A stretch of 64,000 nt of DNA from Ramlibacter ginsenosidimutans (GTDB lineage: Bacteria; Pseudomonadota; Gammaproteobacteria; Burkholderiales; Burkholderiaceae_C). Shown here piece after piece: positions 1 to 8,159 of this stretch. The DNA lies in the NCBI RefSeq assembly GCF_016654015.1, contig NZ_JAEPWM010000015.1, positions 1-64,000 of the forward strand, read 5' to 3'. Every line of letters begins with the position of its first letter. The stretch's first letter is position 1. A program made the position numbers and the translations under genes. The notes beneath the pieces were generated by a model. That model was not told the origin of the DNA. It did no database searches and saw nothing but the letters and a program-made list of their open reading frames with translations.

Positions 1-97
1 GCTCGATGCTGTGGCCGACAGGCTCAACACCCGTCCACGCAAGACCCTTGGCTATAGCACCCCGGCCGATACACTAGCCAAGGCACTGTTGCGGTGA
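1..97 (+). CDS. IS30-family transposase, C-terminal fragment (5' cut by window edge)
   Basis: The open frame starting at base 2 reads into the window and stops with TGA at 95-97. The last 31 residues contain LNTRPRKTLGYSTPAD, the typical end of the integrase-core domain of IS30-family transposases (the 'RPRKxLGYxTPxE' segment). Only the C-terminus is visible, so integrity of the gene cannot be judged. The sequence just after the stop (TGACCGGTTGAATCC, about 95-109) resembles the terminal inverted repeat of IS30-type elements, so the element probably ends near base 110. That would place it directly against the palindromic repeat that follows. The left end lies outside the window. Confidence 0.8.
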   Translation, partial: LDAVADRLNTRPRKTLGYSTPADTLAKALLR

Positions 98-111
98 CCG
101 GTTGAATCCGC

Positions 112-206
112 CACGCAAAGGTTTCGCAGGGGACGCAAAAGGGCTTCCATCTAGAAATGTCTTTTTTGCGTACTTTGGCTGTTCCCTTTTGCAACCTCTG
201 CGTCCG
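112..206. repeat. GACGCAGAGG-type intergenic palindromic repeat, copy 1 (degenerate)
   Basis: The left arm reads ACGCAAAGG-TTTCGCAGGGGACGCAAAA and the right arm CCTTTTGCAACCTCTGCGTCC, which is largely its reverse complement around a less conserved centre. The same decamer-like words (GACGCAGAGG, ACGCAAAGG, TTGCGTCC, CCTCTGCGT) build two better-preserved copies at 32443-32546 and 35891-35987. This copy lies between the IS30 end and the 3' end of the leftward acyl-CoA synthetase, where a transcript-terminating hairpin would be expected. Function is inferred only from position. Confidence 0.6.
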
Positions 207-223
207 GTAGCCCGCTTTCCGCG

Positions 224-1852
224 TCAGCGCGGAAAGCGCTCGCGCAGCTTCAGCTTCCAGAACTTGCCCGTGGACGTGCGCGGCACCGCGTCGATGAACT
301 CGTAGCGTTCGGGCAATTGCCATTTCGCGAACCCGTGCTTCAGCAGGTGCTCGTTCAGCTGGCCCGCATGCGCGTCCGCGCCCTTCTTCAGCACCACGCA
401 GGCGAGCGGCCGTTCGCTCCACTTCTCGTCGGGAATGGCGATGACCGCCGCTTCGGCCACGGCGGGGTGTCCCATCAGCGCGTTCTCGAGGTCCACCGAG
501 CTGATCCATTCGCCCCCGGACTTGATCAGGTCCTTGGTGCGGTCGGTGATGCGCACGAAACCGAGGTCGTCCACGCTGGCAACGTCGCCCGTACGCAGCC
601 ACCCGTCGTCGGTGAACTTGTCGGGACTGCGCGGAACCTCGTGGTAGCTGCCCGTGATGAAGGGGCCGCGCACCTGGATCTCGCCCACGCTCTTGCCGTC
701 CCACGGCTGCTCGCCGGTGTCGCCGATCACCCGCAGCTCCACCAGCGGCACGGGCACGCCGGCCATGGCCGCCCGGCGGTACTTCTCGTCGTCGCTCGCG
801 CCCTGGAGCTCGGCCCGCGGATAGGAGACGGTGCAGACGGGCGAGGTCTCGGTCATGCCCCAGCCCTGGCCGATCCAGATGCCCTGGCGGTCGAACGCGC
901 GGATGAGGGCCTCGGGCACCGCCGCGCCGCCCACCAGCGAGCGCATGCCGCGGGGCAGCTTCCAGCGGCCGTGGTGCGGCGAGTCCGGGGCCTGCGCCGC
1001 ATCGAAGGTCTGGATCAGGCTCAGCCAGATGGTCGGGACGCCAAGCGAGAGCGTCGGCGGCTCGACCTGCATCAGGTCGAGCAGGTCTTCGGGATGCAGG
1101 TGCGGCCCCGGGAACACCAGCTTCACTCCCATCATCACCGCGCCGTAGGGGATGCCCCAGCTGTTGGCGTGGAACATGGGGGTGACCGGCAGGACGACAT
1201 CCGTGCCGCGCAATCCCCAGGAATCACCCAGGCTCGCGACGAGTGTGTGCAGGATCGTCGAGCGGTGCGAGTAGGCGACGCCCTTCGGCCGGCCGGTCGT
1301 GCCCGACGTGTAGCACATGGCGACCGGGTCGTTCTCGTCGTGCTCCGCATAGCGGAAGCCTTGCGCATCCGCGTCGGCCAGCAAGGCCTCGTAGTCTGTG
1401 AACTCCGCCGGCACGGGCGCGCCGGAGAACGGGAACACGATCACCTTCTCGAAGCGATGCAGGCCCGCGAACTGCTTGTACAGCGGCAGCAGCACGTCGT
1501 CGACGACCAGGAAGCGGTCTTGCGCGTTGCCAGCGATCCAGCCGATCTCGTCGGGCGACAGCCGCAGGTTGAGCGTGTGCATCACGCCGCCGGCGGCGGG
1601 GATGCCGAAGTAGCACTCCAGGTGGGCGTGGTGGTTCCAGCAAAGCGTCGCGACTCGTTCGCCCTTGCGCAGGCCGAGCCGCTCGAGCGCCGATGCGAGG
1701 GCCCGGGTGCGCTCGTAGAACTCGCCATAGGTGTGCCGCCGCAGCGACTTGTCCGGCAGCCGCGAGACGATCTCGTTGCGATGGAACAGCTGGCCGGCGC
1801 GCTCGAGCAGGTGGTTGAGCGACAGCGGCGTGGTCATCATCGTGCTTTGCAT
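224..1852 (-). CDS. AMP-dependent acyl-CoA synthetase (fatty-acid:CoA ligase family)
   Basis: This 542-residue member of the ANL superfamily should activate a carboxylic acid through an acyl-adenylate and then form the CoA thioester. Visible motifs in order: P-loop YTSGTTGRPKGV near residue 180, the A5 motif GWGMTETSP near 330, TGDVASVDD near 420, the hinge-region GGEWISS near 446, and the C-terminal catalytic Lys in STGKFWK near 527. Length and motif order fit medium/long-chain fatty-acyl-CoA ligases (AlkK-like), but the substrate cannot be read from sequence. The chosen ATG (MQSTMM...) has a G-rich stretch upstream; the tandem ATGATG 12 bases later is an alternative. It is transcribed away from the 1922-2518 gene, so the roughly 70-bp gap holds divergent promoters. 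Confidence 0.9.
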   Translation of the reverse strand: MQSTMMTTPLSLNHLLERAGQLFHRNEIVSRLPDKSLRRHTYGEFYERTRALASALERLGLRKGERVATLCWNHHAHLECYFGIPAAGGVMHTLNLRLSPDEIGWIAGNAQDRFLVVDDVLLPLYKQFAGLHRFEKVIVFPFSGAPVPAEFTDYEALLADADAQGFRYAEHDENDPVAMCYTSGTTGRPKGVAYSHRSTILHTLVASLGDSWGLRGTDVVLPVTPMFHANSWGIPYGAVMMGVKLVFPGPHLHPEDLLDLMQVEPPTLSLGVPTIWLSLIQTFDAAQAPDSPHHGRWKLPRGMRSLVGGAAVPEALIRAFDRQGIWIGQGWGMTETSPVCTVSYPRAELQGASDDEKYRRAAMAGVPVPLVELRVIGDTGEQPWDGKSVGEIQVRGPFITGSYHEVPRSPDKFTDDGWLRTGDVASVDDLGFVRITDRTKDLIKSGGEWISSVDLENALMGHPAVAEAAVIAIPDEKWSERPLACVVLKKGADAHAGQLNEHLLKHGFAKWQLPERYEFIDAVPRTSTGKFWKLKLRERFPR

Positions 1853-1921
1853 GCCGGACCCCCGAAGTGGAGAAGCCACTGTAGGGACCCGGGGCGCGCC
1901 CGTCCATGCAGAATGCACCTG

Positions 1922-2518
1922 ATGGACACCTTGCAGTCGGAGATCGCCGCCACCGCCGCGCGGCTGGTGGTGGAGGAGGGCCTGGAATACGGCGCGGCCA
2001 AGCGGCGCGCCGCCAGGCAACTCGGGCTGGGCGCGCGCACGGCGCTGCCCGACAACGAGTTGCTGGAAGATGCGGTCCGCGAATACATCGACCTGTTCTG
2101 CGCCGAGACGCAGCCGGCGGAACTGGCCGCCCTGCGCCGGCTGGCCCTGACCTGGATGGAACGGCTGGCGCAGTTCCGCCCTTACCTCGCCGGCGCGGTA
2201 TGGCATGGGACGGCCACCCGGCTGTCCGACATCTACCTGCAACTGTTCTGCGACGACCCCAAGTCCGCCGAGATCGCCCTGATCGACCACGCGGTCGACT
2301 ACACGCCGCGCACGGTCACGGGCTTCCACGGTGAAGCGGTGGAGGCCCTGAGCATCAGCAGCATGAGCAAGGAGCTCGGGGAGCCCGTGGGCGTGCACCT
2401 GCTGGTGTACGACCACGACGACCTGCGCGGCGCGCTCAAGCCCGACAACAAGGGGCGCACGCCCCGCGGCGACCTGGCCGCCGTGCGCGCCCTCATCGCG
2501 GAGACCCATGATGCATGA
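1922..2518 (+). CDS. conserved hypothetical protein, first gene of the tlpA-acc block
   Basis: This 198-residue soluble, acidic protein has no signal peptide and no membrane segment. I do not recognise a catalytic motif. The N-terminal half is helical (a predicted LLEDAVREYIDLFC helix) and the C-terminal half carries the segment DYTPRTVTGFHGEAVEAL. An ATG nine bases upstream (1913) is an alternative start. The stop overlaps the tlpA-like start by 11 bases, so the two are translationally coupled and probably co-transcribed. Synteny with thioredoxin and acetyl-CoA carboxylase genes suggests a housekeeping role, but no function is assigned. Confidence 0.8.
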   Translation: MDTLQSEIAATAARLVVEEGLEYGAAKRRAARQLGLGARTALPDNELLEDAVREYIDLFCAETQPAELAALRRLALTWMERLAQFRPYLAGAVWHGTATRLSDIYLQLFCDDPKSAEIALIDHAVDYTPRTVTGFHGEAVEALSISSMSKELGEPVGVHLLVYDHDDLRGALKPDNKGRTPRGDLAAVRALIAETHDA

Positions 2519-3074
2519 AGCGATCCAGGAGCCGGATGCTCCCGCTGCCGGACCGAGCCGGCGCGGCTGGTTGCTCGCTGCGGTGGGTGCCGCCGCCGCG
2601 GCCGCGGGCGCCGGCGTTGCGTGGTGGAAGCTGCGCCCCGGCGCGGTCGACACCGGCGCGGCCGAACGCCTGTGGCCGCTTTCCTTCGACACGCCGCAAG
2701 GCACGCCGCTGGCCATGTCCGCATTCCGCGGCAAGCCGCTGCTGCTGAACTTCTGGGCGACCTGGTGCGCGCCCTGCGTCGAGGAGATGCCGATGCTCGA
2801 TGCGTTCTACCGCCAACATGCAGCGAACGGATGGCAAACGGTCGGACTTGCGATCGACCAGCCCTCCGCGGTGCGCAAGTTCCTGGAACGCACCCCCATC
2901 GGCTATCCCATCGGACTGGCCGGTTTGCAGGGCACGGAACTGACCCGCGACCTGGGCAACGATGCCGGCGGCCTGCCGTTTTCGGTGCTTTTTGCGGCCG
3001 ATGGCCGCGTGCTGCAGCGTAGAATGGGCCGGCTCAGCGACGCCGACCTGAAGACCTGGTCCGGCTTCTCCTGA
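2508..3074 (+). CDS. TlpA-like thioredoxin, membrane-anchored
   Basis: This 188-residue protein has an N-terminal Arg pair followed by a hydrophobic Ala-rich segment (about residues 20-40), either an uncleaved anchor or a signal. It places the rest in the periplasm. A thioredoxin/AhpC-TSA fold follows, with the active-site WCAPC (Cys87, Cys90) inside LLLNFWATWCAPC and the cis-Pro segment GLPFSVLF. Such proteins reduce disulfides of periplasmic partners, for example in cytochrome c maturation. The target here is unknown. Tandem ATGATG starts at 2508/2511 overlap the upstream stop. A noncoding stretch of about 150 bases before accB probably carries the accB promoter, since it contains an AT-rich patch around 3175-3190. 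Confidence 0.88.
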   Translation: MMHEAIQEPDAPAAGPSRRGWLLAAVGAAAAAAGAGVAWWKLRPGAVDTGAAERLWPLSFDTPQGTPLAMSAFRGKPLLLNFWATWCAPCVEEMPMLDAFYRQHAANGWQTVGLAIDQPSAVRKFLERTPIGYPIGLAGLQGTELTRDLGNDAGGLPFSVLFAADGRVLQRRMGRLSDADLKTWSGFS

Positions 3075-3225
3075 GCGGCGCGGGGCGCTTGCGCCGGCGC
3101 TTGCATCCGTTCTGGAATCTGGAGCGGATCCGATTGATTGAGCCATCGTTCCTGCAAAAAGCCGGAAGAACGCGATTTTTGCTGTAAATTCGCGTCCTCT
3201 TTGAAGACGAGGCAGGAGAACCTCC

Positions 3226-3681
3226 ATGGACTTGCGCAAACTCAAGACGCTGATCGACCTCGTGTCGGAATCGAACGTGTCCGAACTGGAGATCACCGAA
3301 GCGGAGGGCAAGGTCCGCATCGTGAAGGGCGGCCCTGCGGCCGCGCAGGCGTATTACGCCCCGGCACCCATGCCCGCCGGGAACGCCGCACCGGCACCCA
3401 TGCTGGCACCGGCTGCGACCGTGCCTGCGGCGCCCGAAGCGGAGAAGGGCCACACGGTCAAGTCGCCCATGGTGGGCACGTTCTACCGTGCTTCGGCGCC
3501 GGGCGCGAAGGCGTTCGTCGAGGTCGGCAGCGTGGTCAAGGAAGGCGAGACCATCTGCATCATCGAGGCGATGAAGATCCTCAACGAGATCGAGGCCGAC
3601 AAGGCCGGCACGATCGCGAAGATCCTTTGCGAGAACGGGCAGGCCGTCGAATACGGCCAGCCGCTGTTCGTCATCGAATAA
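3226..3681 (+). CDS. accB: acetyl-CoA carboxylase biotin carboxyl carrier protein
   Basis: This 151-residue protein matches the length of bacterial BCCP. It has an N-terminal helix (MDLRKLKTLIDLVSES), an Ala/Pro-rich flexible linker at about residues 45-80, and a C-terminal biotinyl domain with EAMKIL. Lys117 of that motif is the biotinylation site. It carries the carboxyl group between biotin carboxylase (accC, next gene) and the carboxyltransferase subunits, which are encoded elsewhere. The start is set by the AGGAGAA ribosome site about eight bases before the ATG. In most relatives accC follows almost directly, whereas here 148 bases intervene (see 3685-3837). Confidence 0.97.
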   Translation: MDLRKLKTLIDLVSESNVSELEITEAEGKVRIVKGGPAAAQAYYAPAPMPAGNAAPAPMLAPAATVPAAPEAEKGHTVKSPMVGTFYRASAPGAKAFVEVGSVVKEGETICIIEAMKILNEIEADKAGTIAKILCENGQAVEYGQPLFVIE

Positions 3682-3684
3682 GAA

Positions 3685-3837
3685 ATGCTCCAGAAGATCC
3701 TGGTCGCCAATTGCGGCGCGGGCCGCAGGCCGGGGGGCGCGCTCACATCTGCGCGCAGCGCATGTGAGCACGCACCAAAGCGCGCGTGGGCGCGCAGCGC
3801 ACACAGGGCGACGAGCCGCGAGAACACGAATGTTTAA
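3685..3837 (+). CDS. 50-codon leader ORF containing a duplicated accC start
   Basis: The ATG follows the accB stop after three bases and opens a frame of 50 residues. The first nine, MLQKILVAN, are nearly the first nine of AccC (MFKKILVAN). At DNA level AAGATCCTGGTCGCCAAT is identical in both places. After NCGAG the frame diverges into Arg/Ala-rich sequence without resemblance to a known protein. It stops at TAA 3835-3837, overlapping the first codons of accC (ATGTTTAA). The ORF is therefore either a relic of the original accC start displaced by a small insertion or duplication, or a leader whose translation feeds ribosomes to accC, which has only a weak ribosome site. Expression is not shown by the sequence. 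Confidence 0.4.
   Translation: MLQKILVANCGAGRRPGGALTSARSACEHAPKRAWARSAHRATSRENTNV
3741..3769. repeat. hairpin-forming palindrome inside the accB-accC spacer
   Basis: GCTCACAT and ATGTGAGC form an 8-bp perfect inverted repeat around a GCGCGCAGCGC-type centre that can extend the stem. It sits in the middle of the inserted spacer between accB and accC and within the 50-codon leader ORF. A second GCGCGCAGCGC word follows at about 3791-3800. The element resembles a short REP-like unit. No copy was found elsewhere in the window by eye. Confidence 0.5.
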
Positions 3838-5179
3838 GAAGATCCTGGTCGCCAATCGCGGCGAAATCGCCCTGAGGATTCAGCGCGCGTGCAACGAGCT
3901 GGGCGTGAAGGCCGTGATGGTCTACTCCGAGGCCGACCGCGAAGCCAAGTACGTGAAGCTGGCGGACGAGGCGGTCTGCATCGGCCCGCCTCCGTCGTCC
4001 CACAGCTACCTGAACATGCCCGCGATCATCGCGGCGGCCGAAGTCACGGACGCCGAGGCGATCCATCCGGGCTACGGCTTCCTGTCCGAGAACGCCGACT
4101 TCGCCGAGCGGGTGGAGAAGAGCGGATTCCAGTTCATCGGGCCGACGCCCGAGAACATCCGGACCATGGGCGACAAGGTGTCCGCCAAGCAGGCCATGAT
4201 CAAGGCCGGCGTGCCTTGCGTGCCCGGCTCGGAGGGCGAACTGCCCGACAACCCGGCGGAGATCCGCCGCATCGCCCGCAGCGTGGGCTACCCGGTGATC
4301 ATCAAGGCCGCGGGCGGCGGCGGCGGCCGCGGCATGCGCGTGGTGCACACCGAAGCGGCGCTGATCAACTCGGTGCAGATGACCAAGGCCGAGGCGCAGG
4401 CCGCGTTCGGCAATCCGGCCGTGTACATGGAGAAATTCCTCCAGAACCCGCGCCACATCGAGATCCAGGTGCTGGCCGACAAGCACAAGAACGCGGTGTA
4501 CCTGGGGGAGCGCGACTGCTCCATGCAGCGCCGGCACCAGAAGGTGATCGAGGAAGCGCCGGCGCCCGGCATCCCCCGCAAGCTGATCGAGAAGATCGGC
4601 GAGCGCTGCTCCGCGGCCTGCCGCAAGATCGGCTACCGCGGCGCGGGCACCTTCGAGTTCCTCTACGAGAACGGCGAGTTCTACTTCATCGAGATGAACA
4701 CGCGCGTGCAGGTGGAGCATCCGGTGACGGAGCTGATCACCGGCATCGACATCGTGAAGATGCAGATCCGCGTCGCTGCCGGCGAGCGGCTGCCGTTCAA
4801 GCAGGGCGACATCGTGCTGCGCGGCCACGCGCTCGAGTGCCGCGTGAACGCCGAGGACCCGTACAACTTCGTGCCCTCGCCGGGACGCATCACCATGTGG
4901 CACCAGCCCGGCGGCCCCGGCGTGCGGGTGGACTCGCACGTGTACAACAACTACTTCGTGCCGCCCAACTACGATAGCATGATCGGCAAGATCATCGTCC
5001 ACGGCGACACGCGCGAGCAGGCGCTGGCCCGCATGCGCGGTGCGCTCGGCGAGACGGTGGTCGAGGGCATCAAGACCAACATCCCGCTGCACCGCGAGCT
5101 GATGGTCGACGCCAAGTTCATGGCCGGCGGCACCAACATCCACTACCTGGAAGAGTGGCTCTCGCATCACAAGAGGTGA
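3830..5179 (+). CDS. accC: acetyl-CoA carboxylase, biotin carboxylase subunit
   Basis: This 449-residue ATP-grasp enzyme carboxylates the biotin of AccB with bicarbonate and ATP, the first half-reaction of malonyl-CoA formation. The N-terminus MFKKILVANRGEIALRI is the family hallmark and fixes the ATG at 3830 over an in-frame ATG at 3764. Other hallmarks are the glycine-rich ATP loop AAGGGGGRGMRVV, ERDCSMQRRHQK, and EMNTRVQVEHPVTE with the metal and catalytic residues. Length equals the E. coli subunit. It lies in an operon with accB upstream and prmA downstream. The ribosome site is poor, and the start overlaps the end of the upstream leader ORF. Confidence 0.97.
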   Translation: MFKKILVANRGEIALRIQRACNELGVKAVMVYSEADREAKYVKLADEAVCIGPPPSSHSYLNMPAIIAAAEVTDAEAIHPGYGFLSENADFAERVEKSGFQFIGPTPENIRTMGDKVSAKQAMIKAGVPCVPGSEGELPDNPAEIRRIARSVGYPVIIKAAGGGGGRGMRVVHTEAALINSVQMTKAEAQAAFGNPAVYMEKFLQNPRHIEIQVLADKHKNAVYLGERDCSMQRRHQKVIEEAPAPGIPRKLIEKIGERCSAACRKIGYRGAGTFEFLYENGEFYFIEMNTRVQVEHPVTELITGIDIVKMQIRVAAGERLPFKQGDIVLRGHALECRVNAEDPYNFVPSPGRITMWHQPGGPGVRVDSHVYNNYFVPPNYDSMIGKIIVHGDTREQALARMRGALGETVVEGIKTNIPLHRELMVDAKFMAGGTNIHYLEEWLSHHKR

Positions 5180-5236
5180 TCGCGACCCGGCAGCGGCGCC
5201 GCCACGCGCCGCGCGGGAACAGCCCCGGAGATCTCC

Positions 5237-6118
5237 ATGTTCGAACTGCGCCTGCTGTGCCCTGAAGAGCGTGTCGAGCCCGTCACCGACGCACTCGAGG
5301 CGCTCGACGCACTGAGCGTCTCGGTCGAGGACGCCGACGCGCAGACCCCGGCCGAACAGGCGCTGTTCGGCGAGCCGGGCCTGCCTCCGCCCAAGGAAGG
5401 CTGGCAGCGCTCGCTGGTGGTGTCGCTGTTCGCCGACGAAGCCCAGGCCAGGGAAGCCGCGCAGTTGCTCGCGCCGCAGGACTTCTTCGTCGACTGCCGG
5501 ATCCTCGGCGTGCAAGCCGTTCCCGACCAGGACTGGGTGCGCCTCACGCAATCGCAATTCGAGCCCGTGCAGGTGACGCCCAGCTTCTGGATCGTGCCGA
5601 CCTGGCATGAACCGCCGGCCGCCGCGCAGCAGGTGATCCGGCTCGATCCCGGCCTGGCCTTCGGCACCGGCACGCATCCCACCACGCGCATGTGCCTGCG
5701 GTGGATCGCCCACCATCCGCCCCAGGGCCAGCGCGTGCTGGACTACGGTTGCGGCTCCGGCATCCTCGCCATCGGCGCGGCGAAGTTCGGCGCCGCGGCT
5801 GTGGACGCCGTCGACATCGACGAAGCGGCCGTGCGCTCCACCGAGGACAACGCGCGCGCCAACGGCGTGCAGCTCGCGGCGGGACTGCCGGACCGCGCCA
5901 GCGGCCGCTACGACACCGTGCTCGCCAACATCCTGGCGACGCCGCTGAAGGTGCTCGCTCCGCTGCTGTGCGGCCACGTGGCACCGGGCGGACACCTGGT
6001 GCTCGCCGGCATCCTCGCGCGCCAGGCGAGCGAGCTGCAGGAGGCCTACGCTCCCTATGCGGCGCTGCAGGTGAGCGACGAGGAAGACGGCTGGATCCTG
6101 ATGACGGCACAGTGCTGA
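5237..6118 (+). CDS. prmA: ribosomal protein L11 methyltransferase
   Basis: This 293-residue protein trimethylates ribosomal protein L11 using S-adenosylmethionine. The N-terminal ferredoxin-like substrate-binding half begins MFELRLLCPEE. The linker carries LDPGLAFGTGTHPTTRMC, and the SAM motif I DYGCGSGILAIGAAKFGA starts near residue 169. Motif IV NILATPL is also visible. All are diagnostic of PrmA. Length matches the family (about 293 in E. coli). It follows accC by 57 bases in the order accB-accC-prmA that is common in betaproteobacteria, so it is probably co-transcribed. Confidence 0.96.
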   Translation: MFELRLLCPEERVEPVTDALEALDALSVSVEDADAQTPAEQALFGEPGLPPPKEGWQRSLVVSLFADEAQAREAAQLLAPQDFFVDCRILGVQAVPDQDWVRLTQSQFEPVQVTPSFWIVPTWHEPPAAAQQVIRLDPGLAFGTGTHPTTRMCLRWIAHHPPQGQRVLDYGCGSGILAIGAAKFGAAAVDAVDIDEAAVRSTEDNARANGVQLAAGLPDRASGRYDTVLANILATPLKVLAPLLCGHVAPGGHLVLAGILARQASELQEAYAPYAALQVSDEEDGWILMTAQC

Positions 6119-6231
6119 CCGGGCCGGCGGCGCCCTGAGTCCCTCCTGGCGCGGACCCGGGGACGTGGCCGCCCCCGCAGGCGAAGACGGGCTCCGGATG
6201 GCGCGCCGTTGTTCCGGGTGAAAATACGCCC

Positions 6232-7251
6232 ATGAGCCTGATCACCAGCTGTCCCGCCTGCGGCACGATGTTCCGTGTCGTGCCGGACCAGCTGAAGATC
6301 TCCGAGGGCTGGGTGCGCTGCGGCCATTGCAGCGAGGTGTTCGACGCCACGGCGCACCTCACCGACGAATCCGTGCTGGGCAACTTGCCGGAAGCAAAGG
6401 CCACGACCCACGCGCCGCTGCCGCCGCCGTCCCCACCGGACGACCAGGCCACGACGCCCGACACACTGCAGCCGCGGCCCGCCGACCTGTATGCGCGACC
6501 GACCGCGGGCGCCGAAGACCAGGCCGACAGCCGCTCCACCGATCCGTCCGACTTCTTCCTGGCCGACGAGGCGGACCCGGCGCTGGAGCCTTCCCCGCTC
6601 GACGCCCCCTTCGTGTTCCGGCGCTCGGAGATCACGCTGTCGGACCTCGGCCCGGAGACTGGCCGGGAAGGGCAGGCGCTGTCCGGCGACTTCGACCGCG
6701 AGGAGGACGAGGACGACGACGAGGACGTGCCGAACGTCTCCTTCGTCCGCAAGGCCCGGCGCCAAGCGTGGTGGACGCGGCCGGGCGTGCGGCTGGTGCT
6801 TGCGTTGCTGGCGCTGGTGCTCGGCCTCTTGCTCGCGCTGCAGGTCGCCTGGCAGGACCGCGACCGGCTCGCGCTCGCGCAGCCGATGCTGCGTCCGGCG
6901 CTGCAGCACATGTGCGATGCGCTGCATTGCACGATAGGCCCGCCGCGGCAGATCGATGCCATCCTGATCGACAGCTCCGCCTTCAATCGCCTGCGCAACG
7001 ACACCTATCGCCTGAGTTTCACGTTGCGCAACACGGCGCCCACGCAGGTCGCCGCGCCGGCGATGGAGCTGACCATCACCGACTCGCAGGACCAGACCGT
7101 GGTGCGCCGCGTGCTGAGCCCGGCGGAACTCGGCTCCGCCGACGGCGTGATCCCCGCGGCCGGCGAGTGGTCGCGCACCGTGGGCGTGCGCGTCGACCCC
7201 GGCAGCGCCGCGCGCGTGGCCGGCTACCGCCTGCTTGCCTTCTACCCCTGA
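6232..7251 (+). CDS. zinc-ribbon, DUF3426 membrane protein
   Basis: This 339-residue protein begins with a four-cysteine zinc ribbon (Cys7, Cys10, Cys30, Cys33) of the MJ0042/DUF3426 type. A Pro/Asp-rich low-complexity linker follows, including an acidic run at about residues 160-172. There is one transmembrane helix at about 185-205 and a C-terminal DUF3426 domain that would lie outside the cytoplasm (SAFNRLRNDTYRLSFTLRN). Function of the family is unknown. The fixed place behind prmA suggests a conserved but uncharacterised role. Translation of the C-terminal part is clean with no frameshift. Confidence 0.88.
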   Translation: MSLITSCPACGTMFRVVPDQLKISEGWVRCGHCSEVFDATAHLTDESVLGNLPEAKATTHAPLPPPSPPDDQATTPDTLQPRPADLYARPTAGAEDQADSRSTDPSDFFLADEADPALEPSPLDAPFVFRRSEITLSDLGPETGREGQALSGDFDREEDEDDDEDVPNVSFVRKARRQAWWTRPGVRLVLALLALVLGLLLALQVAWQDRDRLALAQPMLRPALQHMCDALHCTIGPPRQIDAILIDSSAFNRLRNDTYRLSFTLRNTAPTQVAAPAMELTITDSQDQTVVRRVLSPAELGSADGVIPAAGEWSRTVGVRVDPGSAARVAGYRLLAFYP

Positions 7252-7268
7252 CCCTGAGAAAGAGAACC

Positions 7269-8159
7269 ATGGCCGCCGTCATCTGCGGATCCCTCGCCTT
7301 CGATACCATCATGAGCTTCGAGGGCCGCTTCGCCGAGCAGATCCTGCCGGACCAGCTGCACATCCTGAACGTGTCCTTCCTGGTTCCCAGCCTGCGGCGG
7401 GACTTCGGCGGCTGCGCGGGCAACATCGCGTACAGCCTGAAGCTGCTGGGCGGCACGCCGCTGCCCATGGGGGCGGTGGGCAGCGACGGCGGCGATTACC
7501 TGCAGCGGCTCGAATCGCTCGGCATCGACAGCCGCTTCGTGCTGCGGGTGGACGACACCTACACGGCGCAGGCGATGATCATGACCGACCGCGACAACAA
7601 CCAGATCACCGCCTTCCACCCCGGCGCGATGATGCAGGCGCACGAGGTGAAGGTGCAGCCGCGCCCGGACATCAAGCTGGGCATGATCTCGCCCGACGGT
7701 CGCGACGCGATGCTGCAGCACGCGGCGCAGTTCAAGGCGGCGGGCATCCCCTTCGTGTTCGACCCGGGGCAGGGCCTGCCGATGTTCGGCGGCGACGAGC
7801 TCGCCAGGTTCATCGACCAGGCGACCTGGGTGACCGTCAACGACTACGAGGGCAAGATGCTGTCGGAGCGCACGGGCTGGAGCAGCGCGGAAATCTCGAA
7901 GCGCGTCGACGGCCTGGTGGTCACACTGGGCGGCGACGGCTGCGAGGTGTGGGTGAACGGCGAGGTGACGCTGGTGCCGCCCGAACGCCCCGCGGCGATC
8001 GTCGACCCGACCGGGTGCGGCGACGCCTGGCGCGGCGCGCTGCTGCATGGGCTGGAGCAGGGCTGGTCGCTCACGCGCTGCGCGCAGCTGGGCAACAAGG
8101 TCGGCGCCATCAAGATCGCCAGCCGCGGTCCGCAGAATTACACGTTGCCTTCACTCTGA
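7269..8159 (+). CDS. PfkB-family carbohydrate kinase
   Basis: This 296-residue ribokinase-fold enzyme should phosphorylate a sugar or nucleoside with ATP. The N-terminus CGSLAFDTI, the PfkB signature-1-like GGCAGNIAYSLKLLGG near residues 45-60, and the C-terminal anion-hole/catalytic segment DPTGCGDAWRG are visible. The Asp of GCGD is the catalytic base, and the usual GAGD is GCGD here. The substrate is not determinable; relatives are annotated as adenosine or sugar kinases. The ATG lies 17 bases after the preceding gene with GAGAAAGAGAA upstream. The TGA stop is embedded in the left arm of the terminator hairpin at 8152-8187. Confidence 0.88.
   Translation: MAAVICGSLAFDTIMSFEGRFAEQILPDQLHILNVSFLVPSLRRDFGGCAGNIAYSLKLLGGTPLPMGAVGSDGGDYLQRLESLGIDSRFVLRVDDTYTAQAMIMTDRDNNQITAFHPGAMMQAHEVKVQPRPDIKLGMISPDGRDAMLQHAAQFKAAGIPFVFDPGQGLPMFGGDELARFIDQATWVTVNDYEGKMLSERTGWSSAEISKRVDGLVVTLGGDGCEVWVNGEVTLVPPERPAAIVDPTGCGDAWRGALLHGLEQGWSLTRCAQLGNKVGAIKIASRGPQNYTLPSL

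Noticed and set aside
3764..3829. Longer accC start at 3764
   Set aside because: Adds 22 Arg-rich residues absent from the family; MFKKILVANRGE is the universal N-terminus.
3743..5995. 750-codon open frame opposite accC-prmA
   Set aside because: Antisense shadow caused by high GC; His/Arg/Ala/Val-rich composition without motifs, while the + strand encodes clear AccC and PrmA.
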